64,000 nt of DNA. Origin: Domibacillus sp. PGB-M46 (GTDB lineage: Bacteria > Bacillota > Bacilli > Bacillales > Domibacillaceae). Location of the stretch: positions 1 through 64,000 of the forward strand of contig NZ_JAKGCR010000020.1 in NCBI RefSeq assembly GCF_022668875.1, in the 5' to 3' direction. Below are positions 52,635-61,287 of this stretch, piece by piece. A program made the position numbers and the translations under genes. The notes below the pieces were generated by a model that saw nothing but the letters and a program-made list of their open reading frames with translations, searched no databases and was not told where the DNA came from. How positions within the stretch are numbered: the stretch's first letter is position 1; each line of letters begins with the position of its first letter.

Positions 52635-53198
52635 TTAACTTGGACCAGCTTTACCTTTCGATACTCTCTCAAGTACAAAAAAGTATCCGGATTCCTCTTT
52701 TCCGCCTTTCAGATCCATAACACCTAGCACAGTATGGTCATCCACTTTTCTAAACATGTCATACATGCCATGCTGATCATAAATCATTGTGGCACTTAAG
52801 ACACCTCTATACTCCATCATACGCATTCCCGCTTTGTCTTTTTCGGTTGCGATAAGGGGTGATACAGCGGAAAACAATGGCTTAACCAGGGATCTAGGAA
52901 TTTTGTCAAATGGCAGGGACAAAGGGATAAAACCCGGATTGACCTTATACAATACACCATTATTTTTTTGAAAAACGAGCGGATGAACGGTTTCAGAATC
53001 GATGAACTCCTTGCCAAACCAGTTCAAGGATTCAAGCAGTCCATCCATCGGGTGGTTCGTTCTGAACTCCCTGCCTTTCCATAACCCGGTCATAAATGGA
53101 AGATCGACACTTTCCAATTGGTCAAAAAATTGAAAGGCTTCCGTCTGCGGTATGGACCCTTCTGTAAGAAACTTTTCCAGCTTTGTGCGGGGATTCAT
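52635..53198 (-). CDS. GXWXG / DUF4334 domain protein
   Basis: A 187-residue cytoplasmic protein. The N-terminal GXWXG domain appears as TGLWKGREF near residue 37, followed by the DUF4334 part (GVMDLKGGKEESGYFFVLER at the end). The family is common in Bacillus and actinobacteria and lacks a known reaction. TGAGGAGG precedes the ATG. Stand-alone gene. Confidence 0.85.
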   Translation of the reverse strand: MNPRTKLEKFLTEGSIPQTEAFQFFDQLESVDLPFMTGLWKGREFRTNHPMDGLLESLNWFGKEFIDSETVHPLVFQKNNGVLYKVNPGFIPLSLPFDKIPRSLVKPLFSAVSPLIATEKDKAGMRMMEYRGVLSATMIYDQHGMYDMFRKVDDHTVLGVMDLKGGKEESGYFFVLERVSKGKAGPS

Positions 53199-53264
53199 TC
53201 ATCGGCCTCCTCACTTTTTTCCCTTTTCTTTCCTCCGTTCGTTTCATTATACCCTTTTTGCGCA

Positions 53265-53291
53265 AAGAAAAAGACCGAGTGGAAACCCGGC
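53265..53291 (-). terminator. Terminator of the ALDH-TPP enzyme operon
   Basis: GGCCGGGT / ACTCGGTC pairing (two G-T pairs) with a 3-nt loop, then TTTTTCTTT on the minus strand, 160 nt past the last stop codon. Confidence 0.5.
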
Positions 53292-53451
53292 CTTGATTAC
53301 GGCTTTTCATACTGTAATGGTTTTTGTGTTTTAAAAGGCGCTTCCGCTCATAGCATGCTGAACGGATATTACAAAGGTAACCCCATTTTCCTGAGATACT
53401 ATTAGTGTTACTTTTCTCTATCTATCTATAACTGCCTGCATGTTTAGAAAA

Positions 53452-54303
53452 TCAAGTAATCTTTTTTGTTTTTTCCACTTGATACCCCGCCAATTGATGC
53501 TTTGAAAAATAGGATTTTGCTGCTTTTAAACACTGCTGCGCAAATTTTTCGTAACCCATTTCTTTTAATCGTTTGGTGTGAGGCAATTCGATCGAATACG
53601 GCATGGCCGGCAGCCTGTTTATAATAGCCGCCACCCCAATCCCCCCTTCTCCTACATAGGAACGTTCTTCTCGAAGAATACGGGTCATTTCTTCCTGGGA
53701 TTTTGGGATAGCCGCCGGGGCATCGCATAAATGAAGAAACCGAAACCAATCCCGCGGCAGGTGTTCCAAATCCTCCACTTTTTCTTTGGAGCGATGAAAA
53801 TGATGAACATCAATCATCAGCCCGGCATTTTTTTGTTTAGCCGCTTTTAATATATCTACGGCTCCTGCCAGCGTCGATACGCTGGCAATCGGCACAAATT
53901 CTAGTTCGACAGTAAGCCCAAACGAGTCTGCAAGCTCGCACAACTCTGCGAAGCGTTCGACCGCAAAAGATCGGTCATCTGTCCAAATGCTGCTAAGCAC
54001 ATGGCGTCCACCAAGCTCAGCTGCCACTTCCATTGCAGGAAGATAGCTTTTCGGCTCTATTCGGTCACAAATTCTTGCAAGCTCAATATCCAGCAGCTTC
54101 ATCCCCGTTTCAGCCATCGCTTTCTTTGTTTCTTTCAGCAGCAGCTTACTTTCCGTTAAAGAAACCGCAGGCTCTCCAGGCACTCCCATGTGAATAGGTC
54201 TAAAGCTAACAAAATCATAACCGGTTCTTGAAGCAATATACGTCATCTCAGGCGGCAGACAGCCAAGTACAGTCAGGTAGGCAAGAGAAAATTGTGGAGC
54301 CAT
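53452..54303 (-). CDS. Sugar phosphate isomerase/epimerase-like TIM barrel protein
   Basis: A 283-residue protein of the xylose isomerase-like/AP endonuclease 2 TIM barrel family. Metal-binding residues are in VELEFVPIASV (Glu, near 131), MIDVHHFHRS (Asp/His, near 161) and SIELPHTKR (Glu, near 242). Such enzymes isomerise, epimerise or decarboxylate keto-sugars and sugar acids. It is the last gene of the operon, 36 nt after the TPP enzyme. GGAGG lies only 3 nt before the ATG, which is short, but no better start is present. Confidence 0.85.
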   Translation of the reverse strand: MAPQFSLAYLTVLGCLPPEMTYIASRTGYDFVSFRPIHMGVPGEPAVSLTESKLLLKETKKAMAETGMKLLDIELARICDRIEPKSYLPAMEVAAELGGRHVLSSIWTDDRSFAVERFAELCELADSFGLTVELEFVPIASVSTLAGAVDILKAAKQKNAGLMIDVHHFHRSKEKVEDLEHLPRDWFRFLHLCDAPAAIPKSQEEMTRILREERSYVGEGGIGVAAIINRLPAMPYSIELPHTKRLKEMGYEKFAQQCLKAAKSYFSKHQLAGYQVEKTKKIT

Positions 54304-54339
54304 CTTTCTTCCTCCAATCGTACATTTTGTAAATATTGC

Positions 54340-56100
54340 TTAGTTTGTCGCCACGTGGTGAACGGTTTTGCCTGGTGAGTAAATATCCATGATGTTCCAA
54401 TGTCCTGCGGTTGGCACTGGATTATTCAGCATCGCTACATCAATGACAACTGGTTTTTCGGCAGCAATCGCAGCCTCAAGAGCCGGCTTAAAGTCCTCTG
54501 CTTTTTCAATTTTCACACCTTCTATGCCGTATGCGCGGGCAATCGCGGCAAAGTCTGGTGAATACGGCTGGCCGTCTTTTTGGAACAATGTGCCGAGTGT
54601 GGTGCCATAATGGGCTTTTTGAAGACCCGCAATCGTACCAAAGGCAAAATTGTTCATAATGACCCAGATAACCGGTATATTTTCTTCTGCTGCCGTGGCA
54701 AGGAGCGCCGGGTTTTGCCCAAAACCGCCGTCACCCACAAGAGACACAACTACACGGTCAGGATGAGCGACTTTAACGCCCAGTGCAGCTGGTGCGCCAA
54801 AGCCCATTGTCGCGAAACCACCCGGAGTAAAAATGGTGCCTGGCTCTAAAATATCAAACTGCTGGCCGACGCCGTTTTTATTCCAGCCTACATCTGTTGT
54901 AATAAAGGCGTCACGCGGCAGCACTTCGCGCACTTCTGCTAAAATCCGCTGAGGCTGCATTGGAAAGCTGTTATCTTTAATAAATGCTTCGTTGCTGTTT
55001 TTAAACGCTTGCTTGTTCGCAGCGATCTCCGCTTTCAACGCTTCATTTTGGCGGCCTTTTGGCGCTATTTTCTTTGCTACTCGGTTCAATACGCTTAATG
55101 CTTGCTTTAAGTCTGCCACCGCACCCATCTCGACTGGATAGTTGCGGCCAATTTCGCTGGCTTCAATGTCGATTTGGATCAACTTGGTTGGCGGAAAATG
55201 AAAGGTATATTCGTCTTCCCATGAGCTGCTGTCCGCTTCGGCAAAACGAGTGCCAAGCGCTAACATATAATCTGCTTCTTTACATTTATTGTTGATAAAC
55301 TCGGTGCCCCAAAAGCCAGTCATGCCAAGCACAAGTGGGTTATCGTCTGCTACCGCCCCTTTGCCCATCAGTGAATGCGCTACCGGAAAATCAAAGTGAT
55401 TGATAAACTCAGCCAATTCTTCTGCTGCGTCTGCAAGCAGCACGCCGCCGCCCGCGTAAACCACCGGGTTTTTCGCATCAAGAAGAGCGTCAATAATCCT
55501 TTCTGCTGTGTCTTCATCGATGGACGGTTTTTGAAGTGCCTTCGTATGGTGTTTTTGTTTTTCAAACAGCTCTGTGTCAATTTCTTTTGAAAAAATGTCC
55601 ATTGGAACGGATACAAGGACCGGTCCCGGCGTGCCCGTTTCAGCCAGCTGGAATGCTTTCTCTAAAATTTCTGGCAGCAGGTGCGCGCTGTCTACACGCC
55701 ATGCTCGTTTTACAAAAGGACGGTAAATTTCGTACTGCGTTGCATCCGCATGAAGGTTGATCTCCTGATGTGGGTGCTTCCCGTAGTAATGGCTTGGCAC
55801 ATCGCCCGCGATGACAACCATTGGAATACAGTCCATCGCCGCATTTGCCACCCCGGTTGCGGCATTTGTCATGCCCGGCCCCACATGGCTTAATACAACG
55901 GATGTCTGCTTTTTCGCACGCGCATATCCATCTGCGGCATGGGAAGCGACTTGTTCATGGCGTACGTTAACAAATTTAATTGAACTTTTTTCTAGCTCTG
56001 TTAAAACAGCAATATTGGTGTGCCCACACAGTCCGAAAATATGTTCTACACCACGGTCTTCTAAATATTTAACGAGTTGACGAGAAATCAGTTCTTTCAT
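54340..56100 (-). CDS. Thiamine pyrophosphate-dependent enzyme, acetolactate synthase-like
   Basis: A 586-residue ThDP enzyme with PYR domain (about 1-170, catalytic Glu49 in VRHEQVASHAADGYARA), central domain (about 190-330) and PP domain (about 370-550, cofactor motif LVGDGGFGQNPALLATA ending in the NN pair of WVIMNNFAFG). It belongs to the acetolactate synthase/oxalyl-CoA/glyoxylate carboligase superfamily but lacks an AHAS context (no small subunit, no ilv genes). It probably decarboxylates or cleaves a 2-keto acid or keto-sugar. Its ATG overlaps the TGA of the upstream dehydrogenase (ATGA), with AAGGAGGG nearby. Confidence 0.88.
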   Translation of the reverse strand: MKELISRQLVKYLEDRGVEHIFGLCGHTNIAVLTELEKSSIKFVNVRHEQVASHAADGYARAKKQTSVVLSHVGPGMTNAATGVANAAMDCIPMVVIAGDVPSHYYGKHPHQEINLHADATQYEIYRPFVKRAWRVDSAHLLPEILEKAFQLAETGTPGPVLVSVPMDIFSKEIDTELFEKQKHHTKALQKPSIDEDTAERIIDALLDAKNPVVYAGGGVLLADAAEELAEFINHFDFPVAHSLMGKGAVADDNPLVLGMTGFWGTEFINNKCKEADYMLALGTRFAEADSSSWEDEYTFHFPPTKLIQIDIEASEIGRNYPVEMGAVADLKQALSVLNRVAKKIAPKGRQNEALKAEIAANKQAFKNSNEAFIKDNSFPMQPQRILAEVREVLPRDAFITTDVGWNKNGVGQQFDILEPGTIFTPGGFATMGFGAPAALGVKVAHPDRVVVSLVGDGGFGQNPALLATAAEENIPVIWVIMNNFAFGTIAGLQKAHYGTTLGTLFQKDGQPYSPDFAAIARAYGIEGVKIEKAEDFKPALEAAIAAEKPVVIDVAMLNNPVPTAGHWNIMDIYSPGKTVHHVATN

Positions 56101-57143
56101 TGATGAAAGCCCTCCTTAAAGTTCAAAATAATTTTGGCGTATTGCCCTGAGACAGCCGCTTCGTATGCACGCTCATATTCTTTAAGCGGAATGATATCCG
56201 CAATAATAGGATCAATTGTGAATTCCGGCAGCTTCAAGTATTCTGCACTTTCTGAGAAATCAGTCGGAAAGTTGTAAATGATGCTTCCATGAATAGAAAT
56301 TTCATTGCGGACGATTTTCAGGATCGGCAATTTCGCTTCATCCGTTAAGCCAATTAAAACAACTTCACCGCCCGGTTTTACAATATCTACAGCCTGCTCA
56401 ACTGCCTGCCTGACCCCTGCCGCCTCAATCACAACATCAAATTTCATCTTTTCTGGCACAGCAGATGGAACAAACGTCTGAATATCACCGTAAGCAGAAA
56501 CCTTTTGTAATTTTTCCTTATTGATGTCAATAGCTGTAATATCTGCACCGAGGTGAGCAGCAAGCGCAATGGCTAGCTGTCCTTCTGTTCCGCAGCCAAT
56601 GACCGCAACTGAAGCGCCGTTTGTAATGTTCGCCCGTTTAAAAGCGTGAATGACCACTGCAAAGGGTTCAATTAACACAGCCCGTTCATCCGACAATTCA
56701 TCAGGGACAGGCAGAATATACTTAGCAGGTACTGTAAATTCTTCTGCAAAACCGCCGTCTATATTGACGCCAAGAGATTTCTTGAAAGCACAGAGGTTGG
56801 TTTTGCTTTTTTGGCACTGTTCACACTCACCACAATAGGAGTTTGGCTGTACTACAACTCGTGTGCCGATTGGAATATCCACTTTTTTTCCCGTTTCAAT
56901 TACCATGCCAAGCAGTTCATGCCCTGGGGTAACCGGATAAGAGGCATGAGCAATCTTTCCTTTATACACGCCAATATCCGATCCGCAGATGCCGCCGTAA
57001 ATTAATTTGAGTTTTACTTCATCCTGTTTCGGCGCCGGGGCACTGCTTTCTTGTAAAGAAATCTCCCCAGGGCCTGATATATGGAGACTGCGCATTTTAT
57101 TCACCGCTGCATGTTTATTGAGTTTACGTTCTAAAATACTCAT
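56097..57143 (-). CDS. Zinc-dependent alcohol/polyol dehydrogenase
   Basis: A 348-residue medium-chain dehydrogenase. Catalytic zinc ligands are in GGICGSDIGVYKG and the PGHELLGMV segment, the structural zinc is in CGECEQCQKSKTNLC, and NAD is bound at VAVIGCGTEGQLA near 180. It resembles L-threonine/sorbitol/galactitol dehydrogenases and should oxidise a secondary alcohol of a sugar or hydroxy acid. The ATG at 57143 is 4 nt after the ALDH stop; an internal ATG (57095, with GGTGA) would give the more usual family N-terminus MRSLHISGPGEISL. Confidence 0.9.
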   Translation of the reverse strand: MSILERKLNKHAAVNKMRSLHISGPGEISLQESSAPAPKQDEVKLKLIYGGICGSDIGVYKGKIAHASYPVTPGHELLGMVIETGKKVDIPIGTRVVVQPNSYCGECEQCQKSKTNLCAFKKSLGVNIDGGFAEEFTVPAKYILPVPDELSDERAVLIEPFAVVIHAFKRANITNGASVAVIGCGTEGQLAIALAAHLGADITAIDINKEKLQKVSAYGDIQTFVPSAVPEKMKFDVVIEAAGVRQAVEQAVDIVKPGGEVVLIGLTDEAKLPILKIVRNEISIHGSIIYNFPTDFSESAEYLKLPEFTIDPIIADIIPLKEYERAYEAAVSGQYAKIILNFKEGFHQ

Positions 57144-57147
57144 AGGC

Positions 57148-58617
57148 TCACACCGGAAGCTGAAGCACGATCATTTTTGATTCCGTCATGTCTTCAACCG
57201 CGAAACGCGGGCCCTCACGTCCAATACCGCTGTTTTTCACGCCTCCATATGGCCAGTGATCCAGGCGGAAATTGGAAGTTCCATTAATTACAACTCCCCC
57301 AACAGCCAGTTCGTGTGCCGCCTTATAGGCAAGGTCAAGCTGATTTGTAAAAATACCTGCCTGAAGGCCGAAATCTGAATCATTCGCTTCTGAGATGGCT
57401 TCTTCAATTCTTTCATAAGGAAGAATGCTGACGATTGGGCCAAATACCTCCTGGCAGACAACATTCGTTGTTTTGGGCGGATTCAGCAAAATCGTTGGCT
57501 GAACACTGGCACCCTTCTGTCTGCCTCCTGAGACAACTTCTGCTCCATCTTTTACAGCTAGATCGATCCAATTAACGATACGGTCAGCTGCCTGCTCATT
57601 GACTAACGTGCCCACATCAGTTGATGGATCAAGAGGGTCGCCTACTTTCAGCTTTTCTACTTCGTGTTTCAAAAGTTCCTTAAACTGGGGAACGACTGAT
57701 TGATGCACATAAATACGCTGAACAGAGATGCAGCTTTGCCCTGAGTTGCTGAACCCGGTACGCGCACACATCGCTGCCGCCCGTTTCAAATCTGCGTCTT
57801 CATGAACAATGGTCGCCGCATTTCCGCCAAGCTCGAGCAGCACTTTTTTCATTCCGGCAATTGAGCAAATATTGCGGCTGGCTACCGTCCCTCCCGTAAA
57901 CGAAATGATGTTCACGCGATCATCTTTTACAATGGCCTGCCCACTTTCCACTCCACCGAGAATCATGTTTACTGCAGTTAATGGAAGGCCGGCTTCATGC
58001 AAAAGCTTCAATAAAGCGCTTGCAATCAAAGAAGTTTGAGGTGCCGGCTTTAAAATCGTACTGTTTCCTGCAGCAAACGCCGGGCCTACTTTATGACAAA
58101 CAAGGTTTAATGGAGCGTTAAAAGGAGTGATTGCGGCAATTACGCCTGCCGGAACACGAAAAGTCACAGCGATTGCTTGTTCCCCGCGTTCTGAAGCATC
58201 TCCCGGCATGCTCTGCCCATGCAGCCGTTTGGCTTCTTCTCCTGACAGCTCCAGTGTTTCAATAGAACGAGATACTTCATCCAGCGTGTTTTTCAGTGGT
58301 TTGCCAAGTTCTAATGAAATTAATGTTGCAAACTCTTCTTTTCGCTCATCTAGAAGAAAAGCGGCTTTCTTTAAAATACCAGCCCGTTTATGTGCCGGGA
58401 TGGCCGCAATTTCTTTTTTGGCTTCAAATGCGGCTTGTAATGCTTGTTCTGTATCTTCCATTGTTGCGAGTACTTGATGCCCAATGACCTCTCCGGAGTA
58501 CGGGCTTTTTACTTCTATAACTTCCCGATTTCCTTCCAGCCATTCACCGTTTACAAACGGCTGGGCCCTTTTAAGTTCTGTCATAAGAGCTGTTTGTTCG
58601 TTTTTCAGTTCTGCCAT
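57148..58617 (-). CDS. Aldehyde dehydrogenase family protein
   Basis: A 489-residue NAD(P)-dependent aldehyde dehydrogenase. The catalytic Cys lies in SNSGQSCISVQR near 288, the general-base Glu in VLLELGGNAA near 252, the cofactor loop is FTGGTVASR (usual GSTxVG altered to GGTVAS), and the end is YGGVKNSGIGREGPRFAVE. It is closest in style to lactaldehyde/sulfolactaldehyde/phosphonoacetaldehyde dehydrogenases. It is first in the operon; ATG at 58617 has AGGTGA upstream. The promoter has repeated GATCGATC operators and a cre site. Confidence 0.9.
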   Translation of the reverse strand: MAELKNEQTALMTELKRAQPFVNGEWLEGNREVIEVKSPYSGEVIGHQVLATMEDTEQALQAAFEAKKEIAAIPAHKRAGILKKAAFLLDERKEEFATLISLELGKPLKNTLDEVSRSIETLELSGEEAKRLHGQSMPGDASERGEQAIAVTFRVPAGVIAAITPFNAPLNLVCHKVGPAFAAGNSTILKPAPQTSLIASALLKLLHEAGLPLTAVNMILGGVESGQAIVKDDRVNIISFTGGTVASRNICSIAGMKKVLLELGGNAATIVHEDADLKRAAAMCARTGFSNSGQSCISVQRIYVHQSVVPQFKELLKHEVEKLKVGDPLDPSTDVGTLVNEQAADRIVNWIDLAVKDGAEVVSGGRQKGASVQPTILLNPPKTTNVVCQEVFGPIVSILPYERIEEAISEANDSDFGLQAGIFTNQLDLAYKAAHELAVGGVVINGTSNFRLDHWPYGGVKNSGIGREGPRFAVEDMTESKMIVLQLPV

Positions 58618-58647
58618 ACGGGTCACCTGCTTTTATAATTTTTTCAC

Positions 58648-58687
58648 TAGATCGATCTAATAGAAATTTTTTATTAGATCGATCTAA
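58648..58687. promoter_or_regulatory. Two palindromic operators TAGATCGATCTA
   Basis: Perfect palindromes at 58648-58659 (TAGATCGATCTA) and 58674-58687 (TTAGATCGATCTAA), centres 27 bp apart, 31 bp before the ALDH start. A degenerate third half (ATCGACCTAAT) follows at 58690. A fourth copy lies at 58832. No regulator gene is adjacent. Confidence 0.7.
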
Positions 58688-58713
58688 CAATCGACCTAAT
58701 AACTTCGCTTCTA

Positions 58714-58727
58714 TGTAAGCGTTAACA
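58714..58727. promoter_or_regulatory. Perfect cre site
   Basis: TGTAAGCGTTAACA matches the CcpA consensus TGWAANCGNTNWCA at every position. It sits between the divergent ALDH operon and the membrane protein gene, so it could repress both in the presence of a good carbon source. Confidence 0.75.
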
Positions 58728-58831
58728 ACATCTTAACTCAGCTTAAAATTTTATGCAATACTTTTTATACAATTTTTATTAAATTTTTAATGCATGGACG
58801 AAAACGGATAATTTTGTTAGGTTTATAGAGT

Positions 58832-58843
58832 GGATCGATCTAG
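58832..58843. promoter_or_regulatory. Third GATCGATC operator, membrane protein side
   Basis: GGATCGATCTAG, with the same GATCGATC core as the pair at 58648-58687, just before the ribosome binding site of the rightward gene. This indicates joint control of both transcripts. Confidence 0.6.
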
Positions 58844-58857
58844 AAAGAAGGTATAAT

Positions 58858-60204
58858 ATGATTTTACTCCTTTATACATCCTTGATTGCACTTTATATTC
58901 TGTCTGTTTTTTTTGACGCTTCTTTTCTCCACTATATTGTAGGAGTGGCAGCCTTTTTAACACTACTGACAGCTGCATTTGCGGCTAAAGGGCTGTATTT
59001 CTACTCTGGGCTCCTGTTTTTTCTCATTGGCTCTGTGCTTTTTATTATGCAGGATCTTCCCTGGTATCACTTTTTTTTATATTTTGATTCAATGCTCGGT
59101 GTAATGTCCCTGTTTCTTGTGCTGCCTTTTTTAAATTCTATTATCCGAACCGGACATTATGATACGAATCTAAATATTCTGCTTCGCCGGAATGTTCAAG
59201 GGTTTGAGAAGTTATATCGGCGCAGTTTTCTTGTATCCCATGTGCTTGGCTTGTTTTTAAACGTTGCCACGATTCCGCTGCTAAAAAACACGCTTCATCA
59301 TACCTTAAAACAGTTCCCAAGAGAAAAAGCACAAGCTTTTCTTTCTCAAAGCCTTCTTCGCGGATATGCTCTTTGTTTATCATGGAGCCCGATGGAAGTC
59401 ATGGTCATTACATCACTTGATATAACTGGAAAAACTTACATTGAAATTGTTCTGGCCATGTTAATGCTTGTTTTTCTTTTTACAGCTGCTGATTATACGA
59501 TTTCGTTTTTTAAGTACCGTACATTCGGCTTACACATCGCAGATTCTATGCAGAAAAAATCAAATGTAACGCGAAAATTGCTTCAAATGGGCGGCATGCT
59601 TTTGCTTTTTGTCTGCTTGGCCTCCATATTCCAGCATTACTTTCAAACAGGCTATCTGCTTTCTGTTGTAATCGTGGTTATCCCTATTTCGTTTTTATGG
59701 GCTTGTTTAATTAAAAAACAAAAACGGTATCTTAAAATTACGGTGCCGCACTGGAAAGAACGTACAAGAGGCCTTTCCAATTACTTCTTTATGTTTTTAA
59801 GCGCCGGCTTATTTGTAAATATGCTTTCGGAATCTAACACGCTGTCTTTTTTACAAGATATGTTTTACAGCGTTTCTCATCAAACACTGGTTTTTTATGT
59901 TTTGATTGGCCTGTACTTTTTCGTGACATCGCTCGTCGGCTTTCACCCGCTTGTTTCGATTACCCTTTTAGGAGAGCTGCTGAGGCCTTCTTTACCCGAT
60001 ACGTCATCTATTTCACTTACCATTGTCCTGATCACCTGCAGCCTGGCAACTGTGATGTACAGTCCTTTTAATTTATCAGTTTCCATCCTGTCGGACCTTT
60101 TGCGTATTCATCCATTTAAAATTGTGCGATGGAACCTCCCGTTTGCGTTACTTTATATGAGTGTGAGTATTTTCATTGCTTATGCGCTAAGGCTACTTCT
60201 TTAA
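58858..60204 (+). CDS. Unknown polytopic membrane protein, possible transporter
   Basis: A 448-residue protein with about 11-12 hydrophobic segments. Two stretches, FLSAGLFVNMLSESNTLSF near 314 and VITLL-like FHPLVSITLLGELLRPSLP near 362, followed by YSPFNLSVSILSDLL near 400, recall the helix-break regions of ion-transporter superfamily carriers. I cannot name the family. AGAAGG precedes the ATG. It shares operators and a cre with the divergent ALDH operon, so import of that pathway's substrate or export of its product is the best guess. Confidence 0.7.
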   Translation: MILLLYTSLIALYILSVFFDASFLHYIVGVAAFLTLLTAAFAAKGLYFYSGLLFFLIGSVLFIMQDLPWYHFFLYFDSMLGVMSLFLVLPFLNSIIRTGHYDTNLNILLRRNVQGFEKLYRRSFLVSHVLGLFLNVATIPLLKNTLHHTLKQFPREKAQAFLSQSLLRGYALCLSWSPMEVMVITSLDITGKTYIEIVLAMLMLVFLFTAADYTISFFKYRTFGLHIADSMQKKSNVTRKLLQMGGMLLLFVCLASIFQHYFQTGYLLSVVIVVIPISFLWACLIKKQKRYLKITVPHWKERTRGLSNYFFMFLSAGLFVNMLSESNTLSFLQDMFYSVSHQTLVFYVLIGLYFFVTSLVGFHPLVSITLLGELLRPSLPDTSSISLTIVLITCSLATVMYSPFNLSVSILSDLLRIHPFKIVRWNLPFALLYMSVSIFIAYALRLLL

Positions 60205-60267
60205 CACATGGAAAAGGTTGAGCGTTAGGGCCTCAATCAAAAGCTTTTCCAATTCTTTATATTTATT

Positions 60268-60299
60268 AAAAAAGCGATTCCAGGTGGAATCGCTTTTTT
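60268..60299. terminator. Bidirectional terminator, membrane protein / lyase operon
   Basis: A 14-bp perfect stem AAAAAAGCGATTCC / GGAATCGCTTTTTT with a 4-nt loop. Confidence 0.85.
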
Positions 60300-60333
60300 G
60301 TCTTGTATAGAAGAGGCAGAACCGACAAAAGAC

Positions 60334-61284
60334 TTATCCCAGCTTTACCTGTCCTTCCGGTTTTGGACTAAGCATGGAACAAGGGCCTGCTTGAAGCATA
60401 TAACTGCTGCTGTCTGTTTTTCCAAGCAGCTGCTGGACTTCTTTTGCTGTTTCAATCATTTTTACTAAGTCAATCCCTGTTTCAATACCCATTTCCTCAA
60501 ATCCGTGTACAAGATCCTCAGAGGCAATGTTTCCTGATGCTCCGGGAGCATACGGGCAGCCGCCTAACCCCGCAATTGAACTATCAAAGTGAATCACATC
60601 CTGCTGCAAAGCGGCAATTGCATTGGCAAAAGCCATGCCGCGCGTATTATGGAGATGCATTGAAAACGTCATCGCAGGAAACTGTTCTCTTAATTGGCCG
60701 AGATAATTGTAGACTTGACGTGGATTGGCCATACCGGTTGTATCGGCCAGTGATACTTCCCGAATGTCCATTTTATTATATCGGTCTAATATAGCTGCGA
60801 GGCGGTCAACGGGAACAATTCCTTCATACGGGCAGCCAAAGGCCACTGAAATGGAGCCTCCCACTGTTACTCCATGTTTCTCAGCTAACTCAATAATAGG
60901 TTCTAACGCATTCTGGGCTTCTTCTACTGTCGCATTTGCATTCGAAAGACTATGAGAATCCGTTGCAGATAACATGAGTTTTAATTTTTTTATTCCCACA
61001 TCAATGGCACGCTGCGCTCCTCTAGTATTTGGAACGAGTGCCCGGAATTTAATATTCGTTAAATCCTGTGTGCGTGTGACAACCTCTTCAGCATCTTTTA
61101 ATTGCGGAATGGCTTTTGGATGAACAAACGATGTAATTTCCATTGACCTGACGCCTGTTTCAGCCAGTTTTCGTATAATCTCTATTTTAGTCTCTGTCGG
61201 TATCCAGTCGTGTTCTGCCTGAAATCCATCACGCGGCGCTACTTCACAAATTACGGCTTTAGAAGGGATCTGTAAATCAGTCAT
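60334..61284 (-). CDS. Hydroxymethylglutaryl-CoA lyase-like enzyme
   Basis: A 316-residue HMGL-type TIM barrel. Motifs: CEVAPRDGFQAE near 13-24 (metal Asp and catalytic Arg), SLADTTGMANPRQV near 198, MHLHNTRGMAFAN near 228 (metal His pair) and the catalytic Cys in GLGGCPYAPGASGNIASED near 261. It cleaves HMG-CoA to acetyl-CoA and acetoacetate, or related 3-hydroxy-acyl-CoAs such as citramalyl-CoA. Its partner here is a family III CoA-transferase 3 nt upstream, so it probably acts on the CoA ester that enzyme makes. AAAGGAG precedes the ATG. Confidence 0.9.
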   Translation of the reverse strand: MTDLQIPSKAVICEVAPRDGFQAEHDWIPTETKIEIIRKLAETGVRSMEITSFVHPKAIPQLKDAEEVVTRTQDLTNIKFRALVPNTRGAQRAIDVGIKKLKLMLSATDSHSLSNANATVEEAQNALEPIIELAEKHGVTVGGSISVAFGCPYEGIVPVDRLAAILDRYNKMDIREVSLADTTGMANPRQVYNYLGQLREQFPAMTFSMHLHNTRGMAFANAIAALQQDVIHFDSSIAGLGGCPYAPGASGNIASEDLVHGFEEMGIETGIDLVKMIETAKEVQQLLGKTDSSSYMLQAGPCSMLSPKPEGQVKLG

Positions 61285-61287
61285 GAA

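Noticed and set aside
54340-56100. Acetolactate synthase of branched-chain amino-acid synthesis
   Set aside because: No regulatory subunit or ilv/leu genes nearby, and the operon partners are catabolic; kept as a generic ThDP enzyme.
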